Assembly: GCF_905220415.1 (NCBI RefSeq)
Contig: NC_059537.1
Span: forward strand, 4,315,622-4,379,621
Direction: 5' to 3'
Origin: Colias croceus
Taxonomy: Eukaryota > Arthropoda > Insecta > Lepidoptera > Pieridae
Length of the DNA: 64,000 nucleotides
Shown here: positions 1 through 10,372 of the stretch, piece by piece
How positions within the stretch are numbered: position 1 is the stretch's first letter
How the letters are laid out: each line of letters starts with the position of its first letter
Program-made: the position numbers and the translations under genes
The notes under the pieces: generated by a model
The model's database searches: none
Told to the model about the DNA's origin: nothing
Seen by the model: only the letters and a program-made list of their open reading frames with translations

Positions 1-114
1 TTGTTCATCATTTAATCTAACAATGCAAATCTTTATAACTCTTTTATAACTAACGAATGCACTTCTTACAAATAACGCACACCTTTAACTAAAACACTAT
101 TATTATTCACTCAC

Positions 115-536
115 GCATAACAAGAAGCCGCTGAGAGAACAGCTCTGTTATTAATAATGGAGCCAACACAAGCCTGGGCGAATGACGCACCAGTTCTGGA
201 ATATATCATAGAAGCCACATATGGGTACTGGTTGATCGTCGTGAGTGCTCCACCAGCGATCCTTGATTGTTTAGCGGGTACCGCTGAAAGAAATTAAAAC
301 ATTTGTTATTGTATTATTTAAAGATGTGTGCAGAACCTCATATTTTTTCTGGAATCCTATTTGTAACAATGTTTCATTGGCACAATTTTAACACTGATGA
401 AAGACATAATATCTCATATCACAAATAATTCCCAAAATCTAATATTTAGGTATACTTTAAATTAAAAATCTAATACTGAATGCGTACCCGTAACAACCGC
501 AAAACAAAATAGTAAAGAAGTAATAATGAACCGCAT
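115..536 (-). CDS. Serine protease homologue D (catalytically dead trypsin-like), 5' part; exons 3-4 off the left edge
   Basis: Secreted trypsin-fold protein, probably a non-catalytic homologue. Exon 1 is 488-536 and encodes a hydrophobic signal peptide beginning MRFIITSLLFCFAVVT; exon 2 is 115-283. Both junctions have consensus sites (donor GTACGC after 488, acceptor TTTCAG before 283, donor GTGAGT after 115). Exon 2 gives a short propeptide, the activation site SR-IAGG, the Cys42-Cys58 pair and the motif LSAASCYA, where a trypsin has LSAAHC. The catalytic His57 is therefore Ser. The start is fixed by the signal peptide and by a TATA box 54 bp upstream. Exons 3 and 4, which would carry Asp102 and Ser195, lie beyond position 1, so the state of Ser195 is unknown here. 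It shares exon sizes, intron phases and near-identical exon 2 sequence with the copies at 1423-2937 and 5109-6304. The family assignment is secure; loss of activity is inferred from the missing histidine. Confidence 0.88.
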
Positions 537-589
537 TTTGTAATGTGTTAGTGTAACAGGTAACTGATATAAATAAATAATTGCCGGTG

Positions 590-595
590 TTTATA
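590..595 (-). promoter_or_regulatory. TATA box of serine protease homologue D
   Basis: TATAAA on the minus strand, 54 bp upstream of the ATG at 536. The corresponding block in genes C and B has the same context (minus strand: TATA box followed by the CACCGG/GCACCGG segment), so this is a conserved core promoter. Confidence 0.7.
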
Positions 596-599
596 GGCG

Positions 600-1371
600 A
601 CAAGCATAGCAGTACAATGATAATTATCGGCAGTTATTGGAAAAAATAATTTTATCAATCGCCTTAATTATTATCAATAATCAGCCGAAAACAAAATATC
701 GAAACATCTATTTAATTATATAGCTTCCAAATAATGACCTAATAGGGTTGTCACCGATTAAAAAATATTTTTTGCAAACGTCTGACTTATTTCTCTGTAT
801 TCACCCGCAAAAAAATTAAAATAAATCGACTAATGCAAAATTTGGTGTATGGTAAAACATTAATATCAGAAGTTACTAGGTATATCAAACTAAACAATAA
901 ATCAAGTGAATTAATAACCCTACACAAGCTTGATAAGATAAGCTGTTAATATTTTATTTTAAAATAGATTGTCCATCAGACAAAAATTACAGTTATTCAT
1001 TTTTCATTTTTTGATTTGATTTTTTATGACGCATTCCTATATACATTATTTTCTAGTGTAGCTGGTCTCTTGGAGTTCCATATCAGATGTTCCAGGTCTT
1101 CAAATTTATACCCTCATGAGAAAATGCTCATCATTTGGAATGATTTTTTATGACAAAAAAATTTCATCTCCTTCATTAGGTGGTCTGCTGCATTTCTGCA
1201 TCAAGTATTCCAGTTTCCAAAACAAATTATTATTCTTAAAATATATTCAACGTACATAGTTCTTTAAAGATTTATTATATCTGTATAGATATAGACTAGT
1301 ATCTACGATACTTAATAGGTCAGCACGAGAGGAATGGCAAAGAAAACCATAGAATTTGTAAAAAAAAAACA
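600..1371. other. Spacer between homologues C and D; duplicated 5' flank then unremarkable AT-rich DNA
   Basis: About 600-790 is homologous to the flank upstream of gene C (about 2995-3190) and, more weakly, of gene B (about 6360-6580). All three share a block ending near CAAACGTCTGAC. The remainder up to the C polyadenylation signal is AT-rich and shows no open frame or repeat I recognise. Confidence 0.6.
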
Positions 1372-1377
1372 TTTATT
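1372..1377 (-). terminator. Polyadenylation signal of serine protease homologue C
   Basis: AATAAA on the minus strand, about 45 nt past the stop at 1423, followed by a run of A/T. A second AATAAA lies closer to the stop at 1399-1404. Either could serve. Confidence 0.55.
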
Positions 1378-1422
1378 CAAAAATTAAATTTATAATGTTT
1401 TTATTCAGTTTTTTGTTGAAAC

Positions 1423-2937
1423 TTAAGCATTAGCCGTGATCCATGAAATAAAATTGGATACTCTCGTATTGATATTGGGGAAGCGGGTACTAGCACACTC
1501 CCGAGCCCACGAGAACACTCCGACCAGCACGTTGTTGTGCACCAGAGGGCCACCTTCATCGCCCACGCACTGACCACGACTGCCAACATTCAACCAGCCA
1601 CTGCATATCATGTTGTTATTGACTGCGAAGTTGACGGTGGTGTAGTTATTTCTACACAAGGTTTGGTTGATCGTCTGTAGTTGCACGTGGCGTAATTGCT
1701 CCGATCGTACAGCATTGGGCTAAAATAATAATTAAAAAATACATAAGTTTTTGATAACAAAGCAAAGAACAATAATGTCTATGCTAATAATAATATAAAG
1801 CTGCAGAGTTTAATTGAACGCGCTAATCTTAGGAACTACTAGGTCGTTTTCAAAAATTATTTCTTTTACCGTTGCATATCCAAGTGCGATCGTGATCTCT
1901 AAGTGATAAAGACTCTTGTATATATACTATGTGCGAGCTCGAGCTCATAATATATAAATTTATAGTGCAAGTAAATAAAGTTTAAAAAATTGTAAAAAGT
2001 CTTACCCCAGTGCGTCCCCAGCCAAGAGCCCAAACGGCAGTATTATCACGTATATTGTATGCCGCGTTGGCAAGTGAAATAGCTCTGACAGTGTTAGAGT
2101 ATATGAAGTTGGTAGCCGAGCGGACGATGGCGATGTCATTGACGCGCCTTTGGGCGTTGTAACCCGAGTTGATAATGATGGAGTGTACGTTGTGAACGGT
2201 GCCACCGCTGTTTGCGTAGGAGGATCCTATTCTGATTCTCCAGCGGTTGACGGGTTCGTTACTGGAAATAAAATAAAAAGATGAGCTATTAATGTTGTGT
2301 TCTTGAATACAAATCTGAAATCACCAACATTAAGCAAGAGCTCCTCAAGATTTCTCCTCTCAAATGAAACTTACATTTAGTATAGTCCATAATCCAAGAG
2401 TGTCAATTAAATGTCAGGCAACATTCGGATGCGCATTGTTCATCCTTTAATCTAACAATACAATGCTTCATACTCCTTTATATCTAACCATTGCACTTCT
2501 CTTACAGTTAATATAGATTATCTATTGCTAACAAATACTCACGCATAACAAGAAGCTGCTGAGAGAACAGCTCTGTTATTGATAATGGAGCCAGCGCAAG
2601 CCTGGGCGTATGACGCACCATTTCTGGAATATATCATAGAAGCCACATATGGGTACTGGTTGATCGTCGTGAGTGCTCCACCAGCAATCCTTAATTGTCC
2701 GGTGGGAACCGCTGGAATAAATTAAAACATTAGTTATTGTCCTTATTTATAAATGTGTGAAGAACCTCATATTTTTCTGGAAACGGCTATTTGACAACAA
2801 TGTTTCATTGGCACAATTTTTAACAATTATGAAAGAATTCCGAAAATTTGATTCGCTTTAAATTTAACATCTAATGGTGAATGCGTACCTGTGACAACAG
2901 CTAAACAAAAGAGGAAAGAAGTAATAATGAACCGCAT
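1423..2937 (-). CDS. Serine protease homologue C (trypsin-like, H57S and S195E), complete
   Basis: Four exons: 2889-2937, 2543-2711, 2006-2261 and 1423-1719, all with GT/AG junctions, giving 256 residues. The order is signal peptide (residues 1 to about 17), short propeptide ending LR-IAGG, then a trypsin domain. Ser replaces His57 (LSAASCYA, residue about 70). Asp102 is kept (RVNDIAIV). Glu replaces Ser195 in [10 protein letters not shown] (residue 213), while Asp194 is kept. The specificity pocket is rebuilt: Gly at 189 (RGQC instead of RDQC), Ala at 216 (FSWAR) and Asn at 226 (FPNIN). Cysteines for the 42-58, 168-182 and 191-220 bridges remain. No stop or frameshift is present, so this looks like an expressed secreted pseudoenzyme, not a decayed gene. 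A gut-lumen or haemolymph role as a binder or decoy is inference only. Gene B is its closest complete relative in the window; gene A is the active relative. Confidence 0.92.
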
Positions 2938-2984
2938 TTTGTAATGTGTTAAAGAAACTGATGGTAATGAAATAATTACCGGTG

Positions 2985-2992
2985 TTTATATA
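2985..2992 (-). promoter_or_regulatory. TATA box of serine protease homologue C
   Basis: TATATAAA on the minus strand, 48 bp upstream of the ATG at 2937. Placement is the same as in the paralogues. Confidence 0.75.
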
Positions 2993-3789
2993 GAGATAGA
3001 AGACAAACGTAGTAATATAATTGATAATAATCTGCTGAGTTATTGGAAAAATTAATTTTATCTACCGCCTTAATCCCATACAACAACATTTTGAAATTTC
3101 TTTTTAATTATATAGTTTCAAAATAAGTGAACTTTAAGGGCTGTCACTGATTAAAAAAAATTGCAGTTTTTGCAAACGTCTGACTTTTTATCTCCGTGTT
3201 TATATACATTTTCACGTTAAGTATTTTGTAAAGTATTCCAGGAGCATTTCATTTTTTTTATGCCATCAAAAATTGGCTCAGTACTTTTTTGTCTATAATT
3301 ATGTTAAAAATAAAGTAAGTATACGTTTTCGAATTCTTTGTTGTGGATAAATCAAATAAAAAACATAAACAATTTTTAATATCTAGTAGAAAATTATTTT
3401 TAAGGCTATAATACCTCAAATTGATTTTATTGAGGCGATATGACTCACTATGATTATTTTTAATTCTTGATTCATAGAAGACACATAATTTCAGTTCATA
3501 TGATAACAAGCTTATCTGATTTATTACGTGGGAATTGTAATTACAGTATGAGTAATGTTACTCATTGATTTAATTGGAAATTCACTTGGCCTGTCTTTAT
3601 TTATATTTTACTTGAATTACATCGGAAAAGTAATTACAGCTTTGATATATAAGCAAAATAGGATATTAATTATGTTCGCTATTTTCATTAAAAAAAAAAC
3701 CTTCCATAACAAGGTTCTTTATTATTTTGAAAGCTAAATTAGTTAAGCACTTATTGTAGTAAATAGCATGTATAACGAAAATTTGTTGA

Positions 3790-3843
3790 AGAATCAGATT
3801 AACTATATGTGAATGGAAATTCAAATATAGTTAATCTGATTCT
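3790..3843. repeat. Inverted repeat, 19-bp perfect arms, 16-nt loop
   Basis: Arms 3790-3808 (AGAATCAGATTAACTATAT) and 3825-3843 are exact reverse complements. No flanking target duplication was seen. Confidence 0.85.
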
Positions 3844-4810
3844 TAGTAGACTTTCAAATCCCGATTCCAATCAATAAAGCTCGTAAAAAACCAAGTACTG
3901 TAAGTTTTAGTATAGCCCTACTAAAGTAATACTGTCGACAATAGCTTTTTCTTTAGTTTTATGTAGGTAATTAATAGCTGTGCCCCGCGGCTACACTTGC
4001 ATTGCTCCGCTCCTCGAAACCTATCTCGATAAAATAGACTATCTAAAACAGTGAAATAATTCTTCAAATCGGACCCGTCAAACAAACTCTTCAGCTTTAG
4101 CTCTTCAGCTTCAGTATAGATATATATATATATAGATTCATAACAACACACATTGAAACCGAAGACTTTAAAATATATTGTAAACAGGATTCATCCCAAC
4201 GTTTTCACTATGGTACGGATAGTATGTGATGTTTCATTCGTCATTCTGATGCTCACGGTACAAAGTATACAAATTTCTCCTCTATGTCTCTGCAGCCGGT
4301 ATTTAGAGTAGTTTTCTGGATATTCATACTTATTTTATTTTATTTGTTATGTTCATCCTACACCTGTCACAACAATACTTATAGCTAATGTACAAGTTAT
4401 AAAATTAGCTGTCTACAAGATGTATATTGTTTAATGTAACTATTAGATTTGTATCTCAAGAATGAAAACTCTTAGAAAAAAATCATGTGAAGTATTTGAA
4501 CTTTTGAAGATCATTTTATAAAATTTAAGTACCATTTTCGACAAAAATTCAAAAATCTAAATTTTTTAAAACCCTTTTATATCCTTCCATGGAATTCGAT
4601 TATTATCGATATTAAAATAAGCTTGTTTAAAATTAATTTATTTTAATATATGATAATACCCTCGTGGAGAAGTTTTCTCGATTTGCAATAGAAACAGGAA
4701 AAATATCTTTTCGGATTGTTACTTAAGCAATGAATGCATGCAGTTGTGAATGGTTTAATTAAATACTTCCATAAATTGTTAATTACCTTTATTTATAAAA
4801 TCTAAAACTT

Positions 4811-4884
4811 ATTTAGAAATTAAAGACTTTTTAACGGATTTTAAACGCGTTTAAAATCCGTTAAAAAGTCTTTAATTTCTAAAT
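4811..4884. repeat. Perfect 74-bp palindrome
   Basis: Positions 4811-4847 and 4848-4884 are exact reverse complements with no spacer. The centre is AAACGCGTTT. The sequence outside does not continue the symmetry. Confidence 0.9.
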
Positions 4885-5014
4885 GTATAATACTCGCGTA
4901 AAATCAAACCCTAGAAAATACTAAAACTTATTTACTTTTTGATGAGAATAAAAATAAGGTACGTGGTACATGTACATGATAGGAGTGGTAAAAATCAAAA
5001 TTTTCAATTCAAAT

Positions 5015-5024
5015 TTTATTTATT
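5015..5024 (-). terminator. Polyadenylation signals of serine protease homologue B
   Basis: Overlapping AATAAA motifs on the minus strand at 5015-5020 and 5019-5024, about 90 nt past the stop at 5109. Another AATAAA at 5097-5102 lies almost on the stop codon and is less likely to be the one used. Confidence 0.5.
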
Positions 5025-5108
5025 TGTAAGAATGCAGTTACAAAGTTAAATTATCATACCCTTATTGAAAATTTTAATGATCATATTTTAATTGTCTTTA
5101 TTTCAAAC

Positions 5109-6304
5109 TTAAGCATTAGATGTGATCCATGGAATGTAGTTGGACACTTTCGTGTTGATACTGGGGAAGTGGCTGCTAGCACACTCCCGAGCCCACGAGT
5201 ACACTCCGACCAGCACGTTGTTGTACACAAGAGGACCGCCCTCATCACCGTCGCACTGTCCGCGATTGCCAACATTCAACCAACCACTGCAAATCATGTT
5301 GTTAGTGACTACGAAGTTGGCGGAGGCGTAGTTGTTTCTGCAGGTGTTGTAGTTGATCGTCCAGATTTGCACCTGACGTAATTGCTTCGATGCTGCAGCA
5401 TTCGGCTGAAATGATCATACAAATACATTAGCTTTTGATAAAGTGAACGAGATTATCAATGTTTAGAATTATTGTTTTTGTTATAAGACTTACCCCAGTG
5501 CGTCCCCAGCCAAGGGCCCAAACGATGGCATTGTCAGGAATATAGTATCCCGTGTTGGCAAGCGAAATAGCTCTGACAGAGTTGGAGTATCTGAAGTTTG
5601 TAGAAGAGCGGACGATGGCAATGTCATTTTCCCGTCTTAGAGCGTTATAACCCGAGTTGATAATAATGGAGTGTACTTTATGAACGGAGCCACCGCTGTT
5701 TGCGTTCGTGGATCCTACTCTGATTCTCCAGCGGTTGATGGGTTCGTTACTGAAAATAAAGTATCTAAAATAAAAATCTGATATCAAAAGGTCCCAAGAT
5801 CTCTTCTCTCTTATGAAACTTATATTTAACTCTTCGTGTTCTGACAACTGGTAAATAAGCATATACCAAATACCAAACCACGTAAGCCATATACCAAAAT
5901 AAAAAAAAAATACTCACGCATAACAAGAAGCTGCTGAGAGAATGGATCTATTATTAATAATGGAGCCAACGCAAGCCTGGGAGTATGAGCCACCATTTCT
6001 AGAATATATCATAGAAGCCACATATGGGTACTGGTTGATCGTCGTGGTTGATCCACCAGCAATCCTTGATTGACCGGCGGGAACCGCTGAAAGAAAGTAA
6101 AACAATTGTTATTGTTTATGAATATGTGAAACATAGCTATTTGTCAACAATGTTTCATATGCACAATTTTTAACAATGGTAAAAGACCACAGGTAACAAA
6201 AATTTTCAAAAACCTGATATGCTTTAAATTGAAAAATCGAATGCTGAATGCGTACCCGTGACAACCGCTAAACAAAAGAGTAGAGAAGTAATAAGGAATC
6301 GCAT
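5109..6304 (-). CDS. Serine protease homologue B (trypsin-like, H57S and S195E), complete
   Basis: Four exons: 6256-6304, 5918-6086, 5494-5749 and 5109-5405, all with GT/AG junctions, giving 256 residues. The signal peptide starts [16 protein letters not shown]. The propeptide ends SR and the mature chain begins IAGG (residue 25). The catalytic positions read Ser70 for His57 (SAASCY), Asp115 for Asp102 (ENDIAIV) and Glu213 for Ser195 (DGDEGGP). Pocket positions are Gly207 (189), Ala230 (216) and Ser240 (226), against Asp, Gly and Gly in the active neighbour. The zymogen salt-bridge partners, the new N-terminal Ile and Asp194, are retained, so an activated-like fold remains possible without catalysis. 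Structural cysteines are kept. The loop after residue 230 is one residue shorter than in gene A. Reading frame and splice sites are intact. Catalytic inactivity follows from established serine-protease chemistry; the physiological role is unknown. Confidence 0.93.
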
Positions 6305-6351
6305 TTTGTAATGTGTTATTGAAACTGATAGTAATGAAATAATTACCGGTG

Positions 6352-6359
6352 CTTATATA
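6352..6359 (-). promoter_or_regulatory. TATA box of serine protease homologue B
   Basis: TATATAAG on the minus strand, 48 bp upstream of the ATG at 6304, matching the placement in gene C. Confidence 0.7.
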
Positions 6360-7633
6360 CAGATACAAGACAAGACAAGAACGATACAAGACAATAATAC
6401 ATTGATAATAATCTGCGGAGTTATTGGAAAAATTAATTTTATCAACCGCTTGAATCATGAGCCCAAAACAACATATCAAACTTCTACGTAGTACCTAATA
6501 GACTTTCAAAATGAGTGTACTAAGGGCTGTCAATAAGTAAAGTAGTAGCTAAAAAAAGTAGTTTTGGTAAATGTTTGACTTTTCTTTGTATATTCACTAC
6601 ACTTTCTCTATATACAATGTAAAACTAGTATAAGAAAATAAATATCAGACGTTATAATATGTAAACCTTCATAAAACAAATAAATAATATGTTAAATGGT
6701 AGCCCTAAACTTGCTTGATAAAATAAGATGTAAATATCTTCTTTTAAATATCTCTAACAGACAAAAACAAAGATTTTTGTATTTAATTTAAATCACGATA
6801 AGAGGTATATAAAAAAACTTAGCCAATTTTGAAATATCTAGTAGAAAGTTGTATGATAATTTGCAATTCTTGATTCATAGAACCTTTCGACAAATAATTT
6901 CATTTCAAATGATAACAAGCTTATCACATTAATTATAACGTGGGATGATAATTGCATGATGACTAATTTTTAATGATTTAATTGTGAAAATCTTATCTTT
7001 ATTTGTTTACTATATTTTATACTTTATGAATTTGTCATATCTTATAGTATATTGGTCCAAGTTATAAATAAAAAATTTAATTCAGACTGTGATAAAAGCA
7101 AAAGAGGAATTATGTTCGCTATTTTGATTTCATCAAAGACTTCAGAACTTATTACGAAATACGAGAATGACGAGATCATTTAATATTATGAAGTTATTTA
7201 TTATTTTGACTAGACTAAATTGGTTAAATACTTATTATAATTACAATTATTTATACCACGTGTCCCAGAATATTGTTTAAAGAAAATGATGAATGCTTTG
7301 GAAATTTGATTTCAAATACAACTAAGTACATAATTTGAAACTTAGTTGACATCTAAGGTTGACATTCTATTAGTTTCGCAATAAAAAATTACAACATACA
7401 TTGAAACGACTTTAGACTTTAAACAAGTATAAATAGAAAAACAGGATTGTATATTGCGTGATATTTATTTATTCCGATGCTGTCACACTACAACTTACCT
7501 TCTGAATAATCACCGAAAGATATTATATATTCGTAGCTTGACGGTACAAAACATGTACAGAGTATGAAAGACTTCTGTCACCCCACTATGTTTCCGCAGC
7601 ATGTTAAGCTGTTTTATAGTTTTATATAAATTT
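6360..7633. other. Upstream flank of homologue B, partly duplicated from the C flank
   Basis: About 6360-6580 and about 6890-7240 resemble the upstream flank of gene C at about 2995-3190 and 3480-3740. No gene is recognisable. The rest is AT-rich spacer. Confidence 0.5.
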
Positions 7634-7820
7634 ACTAGCTTACCGCCCGCGGCTTCGCCCGCTTTGTCTAAAACTTATAAATTATATACTAAAATATTCC
7701 TCTTGAATCACTCTATCTATTAAAAAAACCGCATCAAAATCCGTTGCGTAGTTTTAAAGATTTAAGCATACAAAGGGACATAGGGACTGAGAAAGCGACT
7801 TTGTTTTATACTATGTAGTG
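7634..7820 (+). repeat. Dispersed 'CCGCCCGCGGCTTCGCCCGC' retro-type repeat, copy 1
   Basis: Starts ACTAGCTTACCGCCCGCGGC and ends near TATACTATGTAGTG, a variant tail. This GC-rich head with an AT-rich tail is a very common lepidopteran dispersed repeat; I believe it is mobilised by RTE-type LINEs but cannot prove the family. A shortened copy with the same tail lies at 60206-60338. Confidence 0.75.
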
Positions 7821-8711
7821 AAGTTGTAATAAACAGGTGCTCAAGCCTCTTCCTATATTTAAGAAATCAGGATATTTAATAATTGTTACTACAACGTGAA
7901 ATTTTATTGAAAACCCTTTTAATTACACAAACTAATTTCTATGAATTTTATAATAACTGATGATTACCGCATTGTTATCGTTGTTAGAAGAGATTTATCG
8001 TTTATTTTGATAAGCATAATGAACTTAAGTATGTTTATCATGTTGTACTAGCTGATACAAAAAGAAAAATTTACATGATTAAGTTTCATAATTATTATAA
8101 TAATTGTGGGCTATTTTTATATAAAAGAAAAAATGTATAAAATGTCTGGTTCGAATAAATTATTTTATTACCATCTGAAATATTAATTATTATGACCTTC
8201 ACCTATTACAATAAATGGCTGTTAAGTAGTATATCATATTATATTATTATATACCTAGGTCTTTAGATTTTCCACTTCCTCCACTGTCACATTTTTACAG
8301 TCAAATCAGTTAAATATCCCTATACCTATAAGCCCTTCATTCTCACTCATTACTTCAAAATTATTTACACAAATTTTTCAGTAACCTAAAGATAAAGAGT
8401 TAATTAATGAACCATTATTAAAAATTCAAGAATATTCTCAGTAAATAGTTTTCGAAAAAAACAATTGAATCAACGAATCAATTCCAGTTTCACGAGTACG
8501 TATATAACACATATATACCGAAATAATTTCTACTATAATATACCTACCAAAATTATTTCGTATTGTGCGTGAGATTCGTATTTCCGCCAAATAATTAACC
8601 TTTCACAAAGATCTCCGCAAATACTACACAGAAAAATTTCCTCAATTATTTTATAGGCGTTATTTTTTTCGCATGCTGTTTTATTAATTTGCTACAAAAA
8701 TAAAAAACGCA
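7821..8711. other. Unremarkable AT-rich spacer
   Basis: No coding frame, RNA gene or repeat that I can support between the copy-1 repeat and the pogo-like element. Confidence 0.5.
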
Positions 8712-8713
8712 TA

Positions 8714-10020
8714 GGGGAGACCGAGGGGATTTGAAACAAAGGTGAGTTGAAACAGTCCCGATTTCTCGGAACTTAAAACCTTTAGCGATCTGGCAACGTC
8801 TTTTTTAAACTTCTCCTACCACAAGCTATCGCGTCTGTTCACGCCGGTGGCGTCATTTGTGCAGTTTTGTAGTTCTGAATGACATGTGCCGAAAATCGCA
8901 AAAAGTAAGTATTTCATGATTTTTTACGATGCTTGTACTTTAATATTGGTTTTCTTTTTTGGGTTGAGTTATATATAGGTTTTAAAAACTTATTATCTAT
9001 AGATTCTTGAAATATACTTGGTGAATTTGATTTCTGTCTATTTACTGCTTGATCAAGATTTGAGTAAAAATTGGGAGGTTTTTTCTCACCGAGGTGATTT
9101 GAAACAGACTGTTTCAACTCTCCTTGTTTTCAATTTAATATCTGATTATAGCTAAAAAGTACGAAGATTATAGGATGATATTGTTGATTTAATGTATTTA
9201 TTTGTTTAAGCATGCCTACTGGATGAACTAAAGCAAGAAATAGATCAAAACCAGGCTGTAAAACTAAAAAGGTTAAGGTTGTCAAGAAAAGAAGATAGTG
9301 ATGAAGAAGAAGAGGAATCCTGCTGCATTTACTGTATGGAATCATATTCAAATAACAGATCCAAAGAAAAGTGGGCTCAATGTGAATTGTGTGCCCATGA
9401 AGCTTGTGCTGGTGGAGAACTTTGTTGATATTTTTTAAATTATTGTTCCATAGTTTATAGTAGGTAGGTACTGATTGTAATACATACTTAAAAAAACGAC
9501 TGATTATTAACTATTTTATGTCAAAGATTTAGTTTAAAAAAAATGTAAAACATTTTGTTGATTTGACTAATTATAATTGATGTTACGCATGTTAATTTTT
9601 ATTAATTTTTGTGTGTATTATTTGTATTAGACCTACTTGACTGATATGTCATTAAAATATTACTATTACATATTACAAGGTCGTTGATTACTTGAAAATA
9701 AAAGTTTTAATTAAAACCTTTGAATCAAATCAACATTTTTATTTTGCAGCTCCTATTACTCCCCAGAATCATAATGTTTCAACTCTCCTCGACCTCTGTT
9801 TCATCTTACCTCGGTATGAGGGGAATTGAAACAAGTTGACTTGTTGCGATTAAGTCAATTTTTCACCATCATTTTTAACGCTTACCGTTTATTTATGCTA
9901 ACCATTCGCAAGTGTATAGAATAACCTATCGATTGGTACCAGTACCATAAGATTTCTGACAATAGTATGAGTTATATTAAACAAAACGTAAAAATTGTTT
10001 CAACTCCCCTCGGTCTCCCC
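8714..10020 (+). mobile_element. Non-autonomous pogo-like DNA transposon with TA target duplication
   Basis: The element is bounded by inverted ends of 27 bp with one mismatch: GGGGAGACCGAGGGG then ATTTGAAAC at the left, and its reverse complement form with AGTTGAAAC at the right. TA lies at 8712-8713 and 10021-10022, the target duplication expected for Tc1/mariner/pogo elements. The body is 1307 bp, too short for a full transposase. It keeps a coding tail at 9210-9428. Extra copies of the end motif (TTTCAACTC plus CCTCG, in both orientations) occur at 9088-9126 and 9775-9835. It lies between the active trypsin and the inactive homologues. Confidence 0.85.
9210..9428 (+). pseudogene. Fragment of a transposase C-terminal Cys/His-rich tail
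   Basis: A plus-strand frame running from just after a TAA (9207-9209) to a TGA at 9426-9428, about 72 codons. It encodes a charged stretch, an acidic run (EDSDEEEEE), then two CxxC pairs: CIYC followed after about 18 residues by CELC-A-H-E-A-C. This arrangement is what I recall at the C terminus of many insect pogo/jerky-type DDE transposases. The frame is preceded by a splice-acceptor-like TTTAAG, so it may be a last exon. The DDE catalytic core and the DNA-binding domain are absent from the element, so it cannot be an active transposase. The family call is from motif layout only. Confidence 0.6.
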
Positions 10021-10278
10021 TACCTATAAAAAACATTTTCTCATTTATGAGGGATACAAATCATAGATTACCTTTATATAAAAGTGGGTGATAAGTTATG
10101 TTTACATTTTACTAAATGAACGTTTAAATAAACGATTTTTATTTATTTTTATTATTTACTAATGTAGGTACTGTTTGACTACTGCATATATTTAAAGATT
10201 TTATTGTGTTCAATAATTATAAAATAAAATGTAGCAAATAATTTTATTCGTTAATTATATACAAATAAGATTTTCTTC
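10021..10278. other. AT-rich spacer downstream of trypsin A
   Basis: No feature seen between the right end of the transposon and the polyadenylation signal of gene A. Confidence 0.5.
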
Positions 10279-10284
10279 TTTATT
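10279..10284 (-). terminator. Polyadenylation signal of trypsin A
   Basis: AATAAA on the minus strand about 90 nt beyond the stop codon at 10373. Confidence 0.6.
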
Positions 10285-10372
10285 TACATAAAAAAATGGT
10301 ACCCTGAGCACACTGTTAATTCCCATAATACATATTCACTGATTCTACGCAGCCAAACGATAGAATACGAAA

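Larger units (their letters stand above)
3000..5014. other. Spacer between homologues B and C, holding two hairpin repeats
   Basis: The part nearest gene C (about 3000-3740) is homologous to the spacer upstream of gene B (about 6360-7240). A block around 3495-3545 (ATGATAACAAGCTTATC, then ACGTGGGA) recurs near 6905-6955, and TTATGTTCGCTATTTT occurs at about 3669 and 7110. The rest contains the inverted repeats at 3790-3843 and 4811-4884 and no convincing gene. Open frames here are short and without recognisable motifs. Confidence 0.6.

Noticed and set aside
115..6304. The three trypsin homologues as pseudogenes
   Set aside because: Despite missing catalytic residues there are no frameshifts, premature stops or broken splice sites in the visible exons, and promoters are conserved, so pseudoenzyme is the better reading.
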